NCBI RefSeq assembly: GCF_001273775.1
Contig: NZ_CP011801.1
Coordinates: 2,830,001-2,894,000 of the forward strand
Source of the DNA: Nitrospira moscoviensis
Lineage (GTDB): Bacteria; Nitrospirota; Nitrospiria; Nitrospirales; Nitrospiraceae
DNA: 64,000 nucleotides
Reading direction: 5' to 3'
In this document: piece after piece, positions 47,700 through 56,633 of the stretch
Position numbering within the stretch: position 1 is the first letter of the stretch
How the letters are laid out: every line of letters starts with the position of its first letter
Program-made: the position numbers and the translations under genes
The notes under the pieces: generated by a model
Told to the model about the DNA's origin: nothing
Database searches by the model: none
Seen by the model: the letters and a program-made list of their open reading frames with translations, nothing else

Positions 47700-48179
47700 A
47701 TGAACAACACCCGCCCTTGGATCGCCGTTGTCAGTGTCTTTGATTGGACCCGCATTCACGAGTTTTGCCGCGAGCACGATATCGCCAAGGGCAACAGCTC
47801 CTGGCACATGTTCGATGCGCCGAGAGGCGGGGCGATCAACTGCTGGACGATCGATGAGTCGCACTGGCAACGGATGGGGGAACTGTGCGGAACCTTCTAC
47901 CCGGAACGATCCGACGGCCAGCATCCGGGTATCATCATCGAGGACATCATGGCCGGCAAGGTCGCGCCGGAAGCTCTGCTCCAAGGCGGCTTCATGGCGG
48001 GGGCCGAGGCTGTGATCGTCCGATTCGCCCCCGCGAACCCAGATCCCAAGATCGAAGCAGAAGCGCGCGCTGCCTGGTCGGTCGATCAAGCCCGTGCGTT
48101 CCTCAACAAGTTGCACCTGTGTGTGTTGCAGCGGCCCTTGCCCGCGCCCTCTCCCGCGCCTCAGCCACTCGAACAATAG
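47700..48179 (+). CDS. Protein of unknown function
   Basis: 159 residues from ATG 47700 (AGGAGTCACC upstream). The N-terminus (RPWIAVVSVFDWTRIHEFCREHDIAKG) and the core (IIIEDIMAGKVAPEALLQGG) look like a compact alpha/beta fold; the C-terminus is a Pro/Ala tail. No family recognised. It precedes ssb copy 1 by 112 bases that contain a GGCCCGC hairpin. Confidence 0.55.
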   Translation: MNNTRPWIAVVSVFDWTRIHEFCREHDIAKGNSSWHMFDAPRGGAINCWTIDESHWQRMGELCGTFYPERSDGQHPGIIIEDIMAGKVAPEALLQGGFMAGAEAVIVRFAPANPDPKIEAEARAAWSVDQARAFLNKLHLCVLQRPLPAPSPAPQPLEQ

Positions 48180-48211
48180 ATCCTCCTTTGTGAACGAGAC
48201 AATTCTCGGAT

Positions 48212-48227
48212 GGCCCGCAAGCGGGCA
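48212..48227 (+). repeat. GGCCCGC hairpin repeat copy 2
   Basis: GGCCCGC-AA-GCGGGCA, 64 bases ahead of the ATG of ssb copy 1. No T-run follows, so it is not an ordinary terminator. Confidence 0.55.
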
Positions 48228-48291
48228 GTGCTCCAGCCTGCCTGACATGTCTGTGCGTCCATGATCTTTATCTTTGTTGAAGGAGGTTGCC

Positions 48292-48663
48292 ATGGCTGAG
48301 CAGGACATCAAGATTCTGACGCTTTCCGGTCGCATCACGCATAAGCCCGAATTGTTCCAGCACCAGGAAGGATCCTCCCTTGAGTTTTCGATCGCGGTGC
48401 ACTCCAACGGGTTTTATGCCAAGGCCGACGACCCGGAATACTGGGACATCAAGGTCCTCGGTGCATCGGAGAAGCTAGCCAACACGCTGGAGAAAGGGCA
48501 GCACGTGAAACTGACCGGGAATCCCCAGATCCGGACCTATATAAAGGAGGGAGTCCGGCATAAGGCTGTCACCGTGATCGTCATCGATCCGCGATTGCTG
48601 ATCCTCGGACCCAAAGCCAAGCAACCGAAACCGGCTGAACCTGTCGAGTCGGCTGCGGCTTGA
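48292..48663 (+). CDS. Divergent single-strand-binding-like protein (OB fold), copy 1
   Basis: 123 residues from ATG 48292 (AAGGAGGTTGCC upstream). The OB-fold pattern of SSB proteins is present: LTLSGRITHKPELFQ, SLEFSIAVHS, YWDIKVLGASEKLANTLEKGQHVKLTGNPQIR. The C-terminus has a short acidic/Ala tail (PVESAAA) instead of the DDDIPF tip, so it may not recruit the host SSB-binding proteins. Probably a plasmid or phage type SSB. Confidence 0.78.
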   Translation: MAEQDIKILTLSGRITHKPELFQHQEGSSLEFSIAVHSNGFYAKADDPEYWDIKVLGASEKLANTLEKGQHVKLTGNPQIRTYIKEGVRHKAVTVIVIDPRLLILGPKAKQPKPAEPVESAAA

Positions 48664-48731
48664 CGCGGCAAGCGTGGCCCATCTGCCTGACCGTATTGTG
48701 TGACTGATCAACTCTGTTGGAGGAGCATCCT

Positions 48732-50102
48732 ATGGAATGTGCAACGTGCCTTGCAGACTTGTACCCGCCAGAGCTCATTGCCGAGCCAGCCTTCGATCCG
48801 GAAGACACCCTTCCCCCTCTCTACGACCGCTATGTGTTGCTCCCGACCGACGACGAAGAGGTCGTGGTCAATTTCCTGGGCGAGTTGCATACCGCCCATC
48901 TGGAGCAGTGGGCACGCCGAGACCAGGAACGCCGGCTGTCCGGAGAAACCCGGTTCGCGGACGAGGATCCCAAACCAGAGTTCCCGTTGATCATCAAACG
49001 CTCACAGAGGGCTGGCGCGCCCCGGTTCGCCGTGCTCCCCAACGGCCGGCGAGTCCTCATCCTCGACGCTCATCGTGTCTACTTCCTCTGCGGCATCGCG
49101 GGCGTCCTCTCCCTCGAAGAGGCGAAAGTCCGGAACCACAGGAGACTCGGCTACAGGCTGTGCCCGGGCTGTCAGGGGAAACATCTGCCTCCAATCGCGG
49201 CGACCACCTCTGAGGCTGGAGCAGTCGCAGTTAGCCAGTCCCCCTCGGAAACCTGCCCCAAGTGCCAGGCGCCCAAAGCCTCCTCCTATATTCCTGATGG
49301 GCCCGACCACAGCCGGTGCCTTCTCTGTGGCCGGTATGACTACTATGCTGCGGCCGACCAGCTCACCGACGAGGAAATGGACCTTAACGAGGATGCGATC
49401 GCCAGCATGCTCTTCGCCCAGGGAGAATTGGAAGTCACATTCCCTTCATCCGAAGACGACCTCAGCGAGGAGAATGTCGAGGGCGATCCCGACAGCCATC
49501 TAATGGACGCCCAGGACGGCGAAGACTGCGTCAAAGGGCTCGATCTCCATGAAGAGGAGCTTGCCGACCTCCTCGTCCACACGTCGCAAGACCTCGCCGA
49601 TCTCGGCGACCGCATGCACAAGCCTGCATTCGACCTTTTCCTGACCAGCCATCCCCTCCGGAAGAAGCTGATCGACCTGGCCCTCCGTGGCGTCGACCAT
49701 ACCGAGTCGCGTATGGCCTTGTGGGCAGCGGCCGGCCGGATCCTTGAGGTGTCTCCGCGCTCCCTCAGCGAGGAAGACTCCAAGGCCATCTCCGAGTGGC
49801 TCCTCACGTTATCCGATGAGGACTTGTCCCTACTGGCCGGCGATCCGGACGCGCACCATCCGATGCTGCGGCACCCGAGCCCTGCAGCCTTTCAACCGAC
49901 AGATCCCCTGCTGCTCCCGCTCATCAAGTATTTTAAAGAGCAGCTCCGACGTTTCCGCTCGAAGGAAGCCGGCTGCCGCCTTCTTTCGAAGGACCATGGA
50001 TTGAGCGAAGAAGCGCTGCGTTCCGTCGCCGTGCAATGCGGCATGCTGCCTGGGACCACTCCCGCCCCCATACGTTCCTCTCCTCAGGTCTACGCCGCCT
50101 GA
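48732..50102 (+). CDS. Zinc-ribbon protein of unknown family, paralog A
   Basis: 456 residues from ATG 48732 (AGGAGCATCCT upstream). Cysteine pairs occur at the start (MECATC) and in two ribbons, LCPGCQGKHLP and CPKCQA...CLLCGRYDY. An acidic middle (about 215-275) leads into a helical C-terminal half ending LSEEALRSVAVQCGML. The plan matches the protein at 50758-52182 on the other strand: a CG-x-LSxEE segment, the CPxCxGxHLP ribbon, an acidic linker, and a helical domain with ALWAAAGRI versus LVWAAASAT. I recognise no described family. Position between two ssb-like genes suggests a nucleic-acid role. Confidence 0.75.
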   Translation: MECATCLADLYPPELIAEPAFDPEDTLPPLYDRYVLLPTDDEEVVVNFLGELHTAHLEQWARRDQERRLSGETRFADEDPKPEFPLIIKRSQRAGAPRFAVLPNGRRVLILDAHRVYFLCGIAGVLSLEEAKVRNHRRLGYRLCPGCQGKHLPPIAATTSEAGAVAVSQSPSETCPKCQAPKASSYIPDGPDHSRCLLCGRYDYYAAADQLTDEEMDLNEDAIASMLFAQGELEVTFPSSEDDLSEENVEGDPDSHLMDAQDGEDCVKGLDLHEEELADLLVHTSQDLADLGDRMHKPAFDLFLTSHPLRKKLIDLALRGVDHTESRMALWAAAGRILEVSPRSLSEEDSKAISEWLLTLSDEDLSLLAGDPDAHHPMLRHPSPAAFQPTDPLLLPLIKYFKEQLRRFRSKEAGCRLLSKDHGLSEEALRSVAVQCGMLPGTTPAPIRSSPQVYAA

Positions 50103-50217
50103 GCTCCCCAAGCGGCACAGAAGTTCACCGCAACTCTGCTTTCCCGGACCCTGATTGCCATGCGCACGCGTACTTGGGTGCGCACAACGGGTAACCGGGT
50201 CAGCCAGGTGACTGGCG

Positions 50218-50234
50218 TGACGCATTGAGCGTCA
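50218..50234 (+). promoter_or_regulatory. Leader hairpin before ssb copy 2
   Basis: TGACGC-ATTGA-GCGTCA, a perfect 6-bp stem, ends 45 bases before the ATG of the next gene. Further upstream TGCGCA repeats form another possible stem. It differs in sequence from the GGCCCGC element. Confidence 0.45.
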
Positions 50235-50279
50235 TGTCTTGTTGTTCACTCACCACTCACATGTTGGAGGTATGTTCAC

Positions 50280-50627
50280 ATGCGTACGTTTGCCAAAGGC
50301 ACCATCAACGGCCGTCTCACCACCGACCCGGTCATCCGCACGGTCGCCGACAAGTCGGTGTGCAACCTGCGCCTCGCGGTCGACGGGCTCCCGTCCAGAA
50401 AGACCGGCGAGAAGCGGCCCTCGAGCTATTTCTCGGTCGTCGTCTGGGGCAGGCTTGCCGAGAGCTGCCGCAACCTGGTCAAGGGCCAGGAAGTCTACGT
50501 GGAAGGCAACCTTCAAACCCGGACGCGAGAGACTGACGGTCAGGCCTCGGTGACGTACATCGAGCTCAACGCCAGGACGATCAACTTCGGCAACCTGCCG
50601 AGGTCGGCGATGCAACGGGCCGCGTAA
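50280..50627 (+). CDS. ssb: Single-strand-binding protein, copy 2
   Basis: 115 residues with GGAGGTATGTTCAC before the ATG. It is the most canonical of the three: FAKGTINGRLTTDPVIRTVADKSVCNLRLAVDG, YFSVVVWGRLAESCRNLVKGQEVYVEGNLQTR, and a final strand VTYIELNARTINFGNL. There is no acidic tail. It would coat single-stranded DNA during replication, repair or transfer of the element. It converges with paralog B; a terminator hairpin lies between. Confidence 0.88.
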   Translation: MRTFAKGTINGRLTTDPVIRTVADKSVCNLRLAVDGLPSRKTGEKRPSSYFSVVVWGRLAESCRNLVKGQEVYVEGNLQTRTRETDGQASVTYIELNARTINFGNLPRSAMQRAA

Positions 50628-50633
50628 GCGGAC

Positions 50634-50688
50634 AAAAAAAAGGGAGTGCGATCCCCCGATCCTCACGATCGAGCTGGACGCACTCCCT
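50634..50688 (-). terminator. Intrinsic terminator between convergent genes
   Basis: On the minus strand a 10-bp stem AGGGAGTGCG/CGCACTCCCT with a 28-base loop is followed by seven T, ending the paralog B transcript. An additional imperfect hairpin lies at about 50706-50748. From the plus side the stem has no T-run. Confidence 0.85.
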
Positions 50689-50757
50689 CACCTGTAGGGA
50701 GACCGGAAGGAACTCCGCACCGCCCTGAGTGCAGAATTCCTTCAGTCTCGTCCCCTG

Positions 50758-52182
50758 TCACCTGCCACAGGCCTTCTGGAACACGGCCTGGGACACTCCA
50801 AACTTCGGACCCAGAATCCGGATTCCAGCCTGCGGATAGATGAAGCGCGCGAGTTTGACGCGGCAGGAATACTTCCACCGCTCGATTTTCACCGAAATCG
50901 GCGGCAGGACCCGCTGCATTCCCTCGGTTGTGATCTCGGTCAAGAGGTCAGATTCCGGCAATAGCTTCCAGAGGACATCCTCCGGCGCGGCGACCAGCCA
51001 ATGCGCGACCTCACGCTGCTCCCTCTCTTTCATCCTGACACAGGATTCGGCCGTGGCCGATGCGGCCGCCCACACCAGATCCGTTCGGCTCCCCGACAGG
51101 CGGCCGAGTATCGTGGCTTCAAGAAGTCCACAACGCAAGGCCCTGACTGAGAGGCTTTGCCAGAATCGGTTCTGGAGCGCGATGAGCATGTCATCGGCAT
51201 CCTCCTGCTCGGATACGTCCTCAGCTGCTGATGCTGCTCCGTCGGAGGATTCCTCGATTGGTTCCTCATCGGATCTCTCATCGGTCGAGAGGGGTGCCGC
51301 ATCCGTCTTCTCTGGGTCTTGATCCTCCTCCCGATCGACCTCCGTCACCTCGCCGAAGCGCAAATCCTCCGCTTCCACTGATCCCAACGCCGCCACCTCG
51401 GCAAATTCCCTGGCGACGTCGCTAAACATTGGATCAGGTTCCTGGTCGTCATCCCGCACGGCCGCCCGCGATAACGCCAGCTCGTTCTGAGCTTGGTCTT
51501 CCGCTGACAGCAGTGTCGTTGTCTCCCTCCACCCGCACAGACAGCTGCGCTCCAGGATTCCGGATTCTGAAGTCCCGGAGACCACCCGTTCCAGCACCAC
51601 CGACGCCTTGCATCGCGGGCATGCCGGTTGTGTGGATACCGATGCGCGAGCTAAGAGGTTCTGATTCTCCGGTTGTGGCCTCGGCAGGTGATATCCGAAG
51701 CACATCGGACACTGCCGAGGACCAGTGATCCACGTTCCGCCTCGTCGTTCCTCTTCCGACAACACCACCGGCGCTTGAAGGCCGCACAATGGCATCGCCC
51801 GTGAGGTATCCAACCGGCGTGCGCGACGTCCGTCGCGCAGCGTGACATACACACTGCGGTATCGACGGCGGAGAACCGGGACTCTGGGTTCGGTCGGTTG
51901 ATGTTCTTCATCATAGCGATTCTCCAATGGAGTGCGAGCCGTCTGCATCAGCCGGTTTGACCAGTCCACTTCCTCCATCTCTGCCAATCGCTGTTCCAGG
52001 TTGTAGAGATTGACAGGGTGGATTCTGTGGTTCCCAGTCCGGCACTCCTCGAGCAACGCCTGCACATCCTCCTTGTCTAGACGTGCGACACGGGTCGCAT
52101 GCGCTCGTGGAGCCAGAATGGCCTTGCGAAGAATGGTCCGAATCGCTGTGAGCTTCGATGTGGTTGTTGTGGTCATGGTCAT
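50758..52182 (-). CDS. Zinc-ribbon protein of unknown family, paralog B
   Basis: 474 residues from ATG 52182, overlapping the preceding stop as ATGA; ATG 52176 has better ribosome-site spacing and is an alternative. Two ribbons are present, QCPMCFGYHLPRP and CPRCKA...CLCGWRE, then an acidic region (about 235-320) and a helical domain ending FGVSQAVFQKACGR. It mirrors paralog A in order and in several motifs but is diverged, so the family duplicated long ago. The N-terminus has an extra basic segment (TAIRTILRKAILAPRAHATRVARL) that could bind nucleic acid. Confidence 0.75.
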   Translation of the reverse strand: MTMTTTTTSKLTAIRTILRKAILAPRAHATRVARLDKEDVQALLEECRTGNHRIHPVNLYNLEQRLAEMEEVDWSNRLMQTARTPLENRYDEEHQPTEPRVPVLRRRYRSVYVTLRDGRRARRLDTSRAMPLCGLQAPVVLSEEERRGGTWITGPRQCPMCFGYHLPRPQPENQNLLARASVSTQPACPRCKASVVLERVVSGTSESGILERSCLCGWRETTTLLSAEDQAQNELALSRAAVRDDDQEPDPMFSDVAREFAEVAALGSVEAEDLRFGEVTEVDREEDQDPEKTDAAPLSTDERSDEEPIEESSDGAASAAEDVSEQEDADDMLIALQNRFWQSLSVRALRCGLLEATILGRLSGSRTDLVWAAASATAESCVRMKEREQREVAHWLVAAPEDVLWKLLPESDLLTEITTEGMQRVLPPISVKIERWKYSCRVKLARFIYPQAGIRILGPKFGVSQAVFQKACGR

Positions 52183-52598
52183 GTCTCCTTCGATGGTGTG
52201 TGAGGGTGATTGGGGCAACGTTGGCAAATCGGTTCCGCATAGAGGGTCTGCCAGGCAGTCACGACCGCTTCATGAGCTTCCTGCGACAACCTTGGCAGAT
52301 CCCTTGGGCTGTAACGGGCAAACGTCATCAAGGCTTCGCGCTCGAAGCGCCCAAGCCTTGCCGCCTGTGCGACAACTCTCCGGGCGAAGTCGAACTCCCA
52401 GGTTTCCGGAAGCGTCGACTGCCCTCTTGTTTGCTTTTGAATCTGGTCCACGAGCGTGCGGACCTTCACTAGCTTCCCATCGACTTCGCAGAGTACGTCC
52501 CCCGCTACCGTGTGAACCCGATCCGGTTCGAACAGCGTCGCGAGGATGAAGGCGCGATGGGACCTGAAGTAGTCGTTCCATTTGTGATGGCTCTCCAT
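52179..52598 (-). CDS. Small protein coupled to paralog B
   Basis: 139 residues from ATG 52598 (AGGAGACC upstream). Mostly helical (WNDYFRSHRAFILATLFEP and FARRVVAQAARLGRFEREALMTF), with a C-terminal CQRCPNHPHTP that may bind metal together with other residues. Its stop overlaps the start of paralog B (ATGA), so the two are translated together. No family recognised. Its start faces the divergent gene at 52611. Confidence 0.6.
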   Translation of the reverse strand: MESHHKWNDYFRSHRAFILATLFEPDRVHTVAGDVLCEVDGKLVKVRTLVDQIQKQTRGQSTLPETWEFDFARRVVAQAARLGRFEREALMTFARYSPRDLPRLSQEAHEAVVTAWQTLYAEPICQRCPNHPHTPSKET

Positions 52599-52610
52599 GA
52601 TGGTCTCCTG

Positions 52611-52997
52611 ATGAGTGACAAGGATGGACAATCCGCCTGCGCTGCAGTACATCGTGAATCGATGAGAGCCTACCGAGTCGAAATCCCGCTCAGCGGGCCT
52701 CTCCACGATGAAGCTGAGGTCCTGTTGAAGGAGTCACAGAGCAGTGACACCGGACGCGAGGACCTCAAGCGACGCATGCGCGACTGGTTCGATCGAGTGC
52801 TGCGCTATTGGAACTTCCAGCCGAAGCCGGTCTTGTGTCCCACATGTCAGACTCGACTCAACACGCTGCTTCCGAAAGGTTCGCGAGAAGATTGTGAGCT
52901 GTGGGAACTTGAGATGAACGGGAAGGGACCGACGATCATCTACACCTGTCTCTCATGTCGAGAGCGGGTGCCAATGCCCATTGGCGTCCTGACCTGA
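52611..52997 (+). CDS. Small zinc-ribbon protein
   Basis: 128 residues from ATG 52611; ATG 52662 is also possible and neither has a clear ribosome site. A C-terminal zinc ribbon CPTCQTRLNTLLP...YTCLSCRERVPMP is evident, preceded by helices (REDLKRRMRDWFDRVLRYW). It is divergent from the 52598 gene with only 12 bases between starts, so regulatory sites must overlap coding sequence. Function unknown. Confidence 0.55.
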   Translation: MSDKDGQSACAAVHRESMRAYRVEIPLSGPLHDEAEVLLKESQSSDTGREDLKRRMRDWFDRVLRYWNFQPKPVLCPTCQTRLNTLLPKGSREDCELWELEMNGKGPTIIYTCLSCRERVPMPIGVLT

Positions 52998-53192
52998 GAC
53001 GACCTGCCGCAGTTTTCCCAACAGGCCATCTCCCAGAATCATCTCGTCATCGAGCGTACTGAGGTACAACCGCACTTTCTCCGGTTCGCTCTGCGCACGT
53101 TCCATCAAGTGCCGATAGGTTCGTCGCGCATGCCGAATGTCCCCGAGAAGCATTTCCCACGCCTGTTTTTCGTTCTTGCTCATGCCTGCCAT
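52953..53192 (-). CDS. Small helical protein
   Basis: 79 residues from ATG 53192 (GGAGGTACGCCT upstream), convergent with and overlapping the previous gene by about 45 bases. Basic and helical (NEKQAWEMLLGDIRHARRTYRHLMERA). No motif or family recognised. Confidence 0.5.
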   Translation of the reverse strand: MAGMSKNEKQAWEMLLGDIRHARRTYRHLMERAQSEPEKVRLYLSTLDDEMILGDGLLGKLRQVVSGQDANGHWHPLST

Positions 53193-54050
53193 AGGCGTAC
53201 CTCCGCAATAATGATGTGCTGAGCACAACAAGGGGCCGGAGCCCAGGTTGAGTCATGCGATGTCTGTGATTGCTATGAGGTGACTGGATCTGATGCAGCA
53301 GAGAACAAATGGAAGGATGGTTTTGAGGAACTGGAAGGTTGTGAGCGGCGCTGTCCTGCCGGTGACCTGATTATGGCACTGTCATGATATCCTCCTTTCC
53401 TGTGGGTGAAGCCGCTGCCTGTGCGATTCGATTAAGGAAACGCATCCATGTGAAGACAGACGACGGGCGTCTGACTCACATGAGCCGGCGGTCAGATGAA
53501 TGTTGGGGATGATGTTGAACTGTGTGAAGAGTGGAGCTGTTCGTGCGCAGGGCACGCAGTCGCTGCTGAAGGGACCGTGCGCTGTCCACGATGATCAGTC
53601 GTGAAACGACAGCGTCACGATGATGAGAAGAATTGAGAAAGGTTCTGCCGCGTGAAGTTCACCGGCAATGAGATGATTCGGCGAGTGCCTACTAAAAAAA
53701 GTAAAGTGAACTTATCCTACGGCTCTGCGCGGCCAGTTGCAAGAGTTTGGCGAATGCATCGAGAAATTTTTTCTGGCGGCCACTATGCATAACTGAGACC
53801 AACCTCGCGTGACCGGAACTGAACGCTCTTAACTCCAATCACACCTCACCCACCCGGTGCGAACACTCCGCTCACTGGCCTCGGCTGGTTTCAGATCGTT
53901 CGTGTACCGACATAGCGGCTTCACGCGACAACGCCACGCGGCTCCACGTTGTTCTTGGTCTTTGTCCGTCCTCCCTATGGCGCTCGTCCCGAGCGCAGAT
54001 TCAATCACCCGATGCTCTGTGCGTTTATCTTCGGCCTCAAGGGAGATGTC
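53193..54050. other. Long non-coding stretch with hairpins
   Basis: About 860 bases with no convincing gene. It holds a long stem (CATGTGA 53447-53453 with TCACATG 53476-53482 and inner CAGACG/CGTCTG), GTCGT-GAA-ACGAC near 53597-53610 inside a GCTGTC/GACAGC stem, and an A7 run at 53695-53701. A minus-strand GGAGG at 53391-53395 precedes a five-codon frame ATG-ACA-GTG-CCA-TAA (53371-53385). A structured RNA, an origin or a decayed gene are possible. Confidence 0.45.
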
Positions 54051-56519
54051 ATGCAGACTTCGGCAGGATGGACTGCCCCAGAAGTGCACCATGCGGACCA
54101 CCACTCCCCGCTTGTCCGCATGATTGAATCCTTTCGCCAGGCCATCGCGGACGAGCTGCAGGCTCGGCAGCCCCTCGGCCATTCGGACAGCTTCACTGTC
54201 TTGATTCGCAACGGCCGCCTTCAACACCGTGCCGGGCGGACCTCCTATTTCCTCTTCGACTGCCAGCCAATTCCTGACCACATTCTGGAGGACGCCCATC
54301 CCTCTCTCATGCTGAACGACCAGCGTCATCCTTGCCGGATCGTCGGGTTCTCCGTGGACGGCCTCGCACTGGCGGTAGATACCGAGCTGACCCCGGAGAT
54401 TCCACACGCTCATCTCGCCTTCGACTCCATCAAGCTCTTGCAAGCCCTGGACAAACGACTGGTCCAGATCCTCCGGCAGCCGGCCCACTTCAACACGGCG
54501 CTCGCGCTGAAAGCCTTTCAGCCCGATGCCGTGCCCCGACTCGTGTATTCCGCGGGAATTGCCGCACCCCCCTGCCTGAATACAGAACAAACCGCAGCCT
54601 TCGCACGCGCGCTACAGGACGATCTCCTGTTCGTGCTCGGTCCCCCGGGAACCGGGAAAAGCGAATTGATCAGTGCCCTTGCCCAGGCTTTCCTGCATCT
54701 TGAGCAGCGGATCCTGATCTGCTCTCCGACGAACACCGCCATCGATCACATCCTCGACCTTGTGCTCGATAAGGTGCCGGATTGTCCCACCGGAACGATC
54801 GTTCGCGTAGGAACTCCAAGCCCTGACAGCTTCGAGCGAAGCCAACGGGTCAACCTCGAGGCTCTGACGGCGGAGCACACCATGGCCATCGAGGAGACAC
54901 TTGAGCCCCTCCGCAGCCAGCTCGCTGCGTTGGAAGCCGACCTGCCCGGGGTTGAAAGCCTGCTCCAAAATACTCTGCAGATCAGCACCTGCAAGCGGAC
55001 CATCACCGAGCTCCAGCAACGGCATGACCTGCTCGTCGCCTATGAGGAGCGGCTCCTCAACACGATCGCAAGGGTTCGAAGCGAGTTGGAGGAGGCCCAT
55101 CACCGCCTGGCGTCCCTGCGGGCCCTGCCCTTTGTGATCCGGCTACTGAAACGGCGACTGATCGCGCAGACGCAACAATTCATTCTGGAAGAAACTCCTG
55201 AGCAAGCCAGGCGGTATGCGGCCCTCCGGATGCTCGAACAAGATCTGCGCCAATCACGGCGACTCATCCAGGACGCTCAGGAACGGGAGCGAGCAACCAG
55301 AGAGCACCTCCACTTTTCCGCGGATAACTTCACCCTTGATGAACTCGAACTGCTGGTCCGCGTCACGCAGAACAAAATGCGCGAATTCCGGCAGACCGTC
55401 ACTGATGGAGAGCGGCGCATTGCGGAGATCGAACGCACGATCATCAACCGAAGCCGGATCATTGCGACAACTTTGACCCGGACCTATGCCTCCACATTGC
55501 TTAGTCCCGAACGGTTCGACGTCCTGATCCTGGATGAGGCGAGTATGGGCTTGCCGCCCGCCGTCTTTGCCGCCTCGTGTCTCGCGACCAAGAAGCTGAT
55601 CATCGTCGGCGACTATCTCCAACTGCCCCCAATCACAGCGGCCAAGACCGCGCACACCAAAGCGTGGCTCGCGAGAGATATTTATCAGATCGCGCAGATC
55701 ACGTCCGGACAGGATCAGCGGGTCGTATCGCTCGCCACCCAGTACCGGATGCATCCGGATATCGCGCGGGTTGCCGCGCGCCTGTACGCCCGCGCCGGCC
55801 TCGCCTATCAGTCGGCCGCCCACATGGCGGCAGCCCGTCGGCCCTTGACGGCCTATGCGCCCGCTCCCGGTCACCCCTTGATCGTCTTGGACACGGCCCG
55901 CGCCGATCCCGTGACCAAACGGGACCGCAGAGGGTCGCCTTATAACCTGTACCACGCCATGCTCGCTGTGCGGCTTGCCATGCAAACCGTCTCGACCCCG
56001 CGTGAGGCGCCCACCGTCAGCATCATCGCGCCCTATCGCGCCCAGGTCCATCTGATCGAACGATTGCTCCGCCTTCAAAGGCTGGCAGACTTGGTTCAGG
56101 CCGGCACCGTCCACCGCTTCCAAGGACGCCAGAGCGATGTCGTCATTTTCGACACGGTCACGACGGCCAACATCGCACGGACCATGCTCGGGTGGGGACG
56201 CGAAGATGCGGCGCCGCACAAGCTCATCAACGTCGCGATCACGCGCGCGAAAGGAAAGCTCATCCTCATCGGCCACGCCGGGGCGCTTGAAGAACTCCAA
56301 CGGAGTCCCGAACCGCTGCTCTGGGACTTTCTTGAACTGGCCCGGGAATACGGCGTCATCGTGCCCGCGACATCGCTGCTCGCGGCGGTCCCGGATATCC
56401 GTTTGGATTCCACTGACCAAACCGACCAGCTGCTGACTCAAGCGTTCGGGCGGTCGCAAACGGGAAACCAGAATCTCCGTCTGGTCGAGGCCACGTCTCG
56501 GGCCCTTCAAGTCTCCTAG
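54051..56519 (+). CDS. SF1 helicase (Upf1/DNA2-like)
   Basis: 822 residues from ATG 54051 (AGGGAG upstream). Helicase motifs are all present: Walker A GPPGTGKS at 197-204, a long coiled-coil insertion (about 280-460), DEAS from D495, GDYLQLPP, QYRMHP, VHRFQGRQSD and VAITRAKGKL. It should translocate 5'-3' on nucleic acid. The N-terminal 190 residues show no known nuclease motif. The large insertion between motifs I and II is typical of Upf1-like families. It begins a plus-strand run of element genes. Confidence 0.9.
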   Translation: MQTSAGWTAPEVHHADHHSPLVRMIESFRQAIADELQARQPLGHSDSFTVLIRNGRLQHRAGRTSYFLFDCQPIPDHILEDAHPSLMLNDQRHPCRIVGFSVDGLALAVDTELTPEIPHAHLAFDSIKLLQALDKRLVQILRQPAHFNTALALKAFQPDAVPRLVYSAGIAAPPCLNTEQTAAFARALQDDLLFVLGPPGTGKSELISALAQAFLHLEQRILICSPTNTAIDHILDLVLDKVPDCPTGTIVRVGTPSPDSFERSQRVNLEALTAEHTMAIEETLEPLRSQLAALEADLPGVESLLQNTLQISTCKRTITELQQRHDLLVAYEERLLNTIARVRSELEEAHHRLASLRALPFVIRLLKRRLIAQTQQFILEETPEQARRYAALRMLEQDLRQSRRLIQDAQERERATREHLHFSADNFTLDELELLVRVTQNKMREFRQTVTDGERRIAEIERTIINRSRIIATTLTRTYASTLLSPERFDVLILDEASMGLPPAVFAASCLATKKLIIVGDYLQLPPITAAKTAHTKAWLARDIYQIAQITSGQDQRVVSLATQYRMHPDIARVAARLYARAGLAYQSAAHMAAARRPLTAYAPAPGHPLIVLDTARADPVTKRDRRGSPYNLYHAMLAVRLAMQTVSTPREAPTVSIIAPYRAQVHLIERLLRLQRLADLVQAGTVHRFQGRQSDVVIFDTVTTANIARTMLGWGREDAAPHKLINVAITRAKGKLILIGHAGALEELQRSPEPLLWDFLELAREYGVIVPATSLLAAVPDIRLDSTDQTDQLLTQAFGRSQTGNQNLRLVEATSRALQVS

Positions 56520-56633
56520 CTTCCACCAGACGGTCGTGATGCCGAGTGCCCCTCAGGGCCGCAGGGCGGCCAAGCCGGTCTGCTGATCACCTCTACAGGC
56601 AGAAGCAAGTATCCAGAGAAGGAGGCGATCAGC

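Noticed and set aside
55254..56510. A 418-codon minus-strand frame
   Set aside because: It is antisense to the helicase motif region and shows no domain; the helicase frame is certain.
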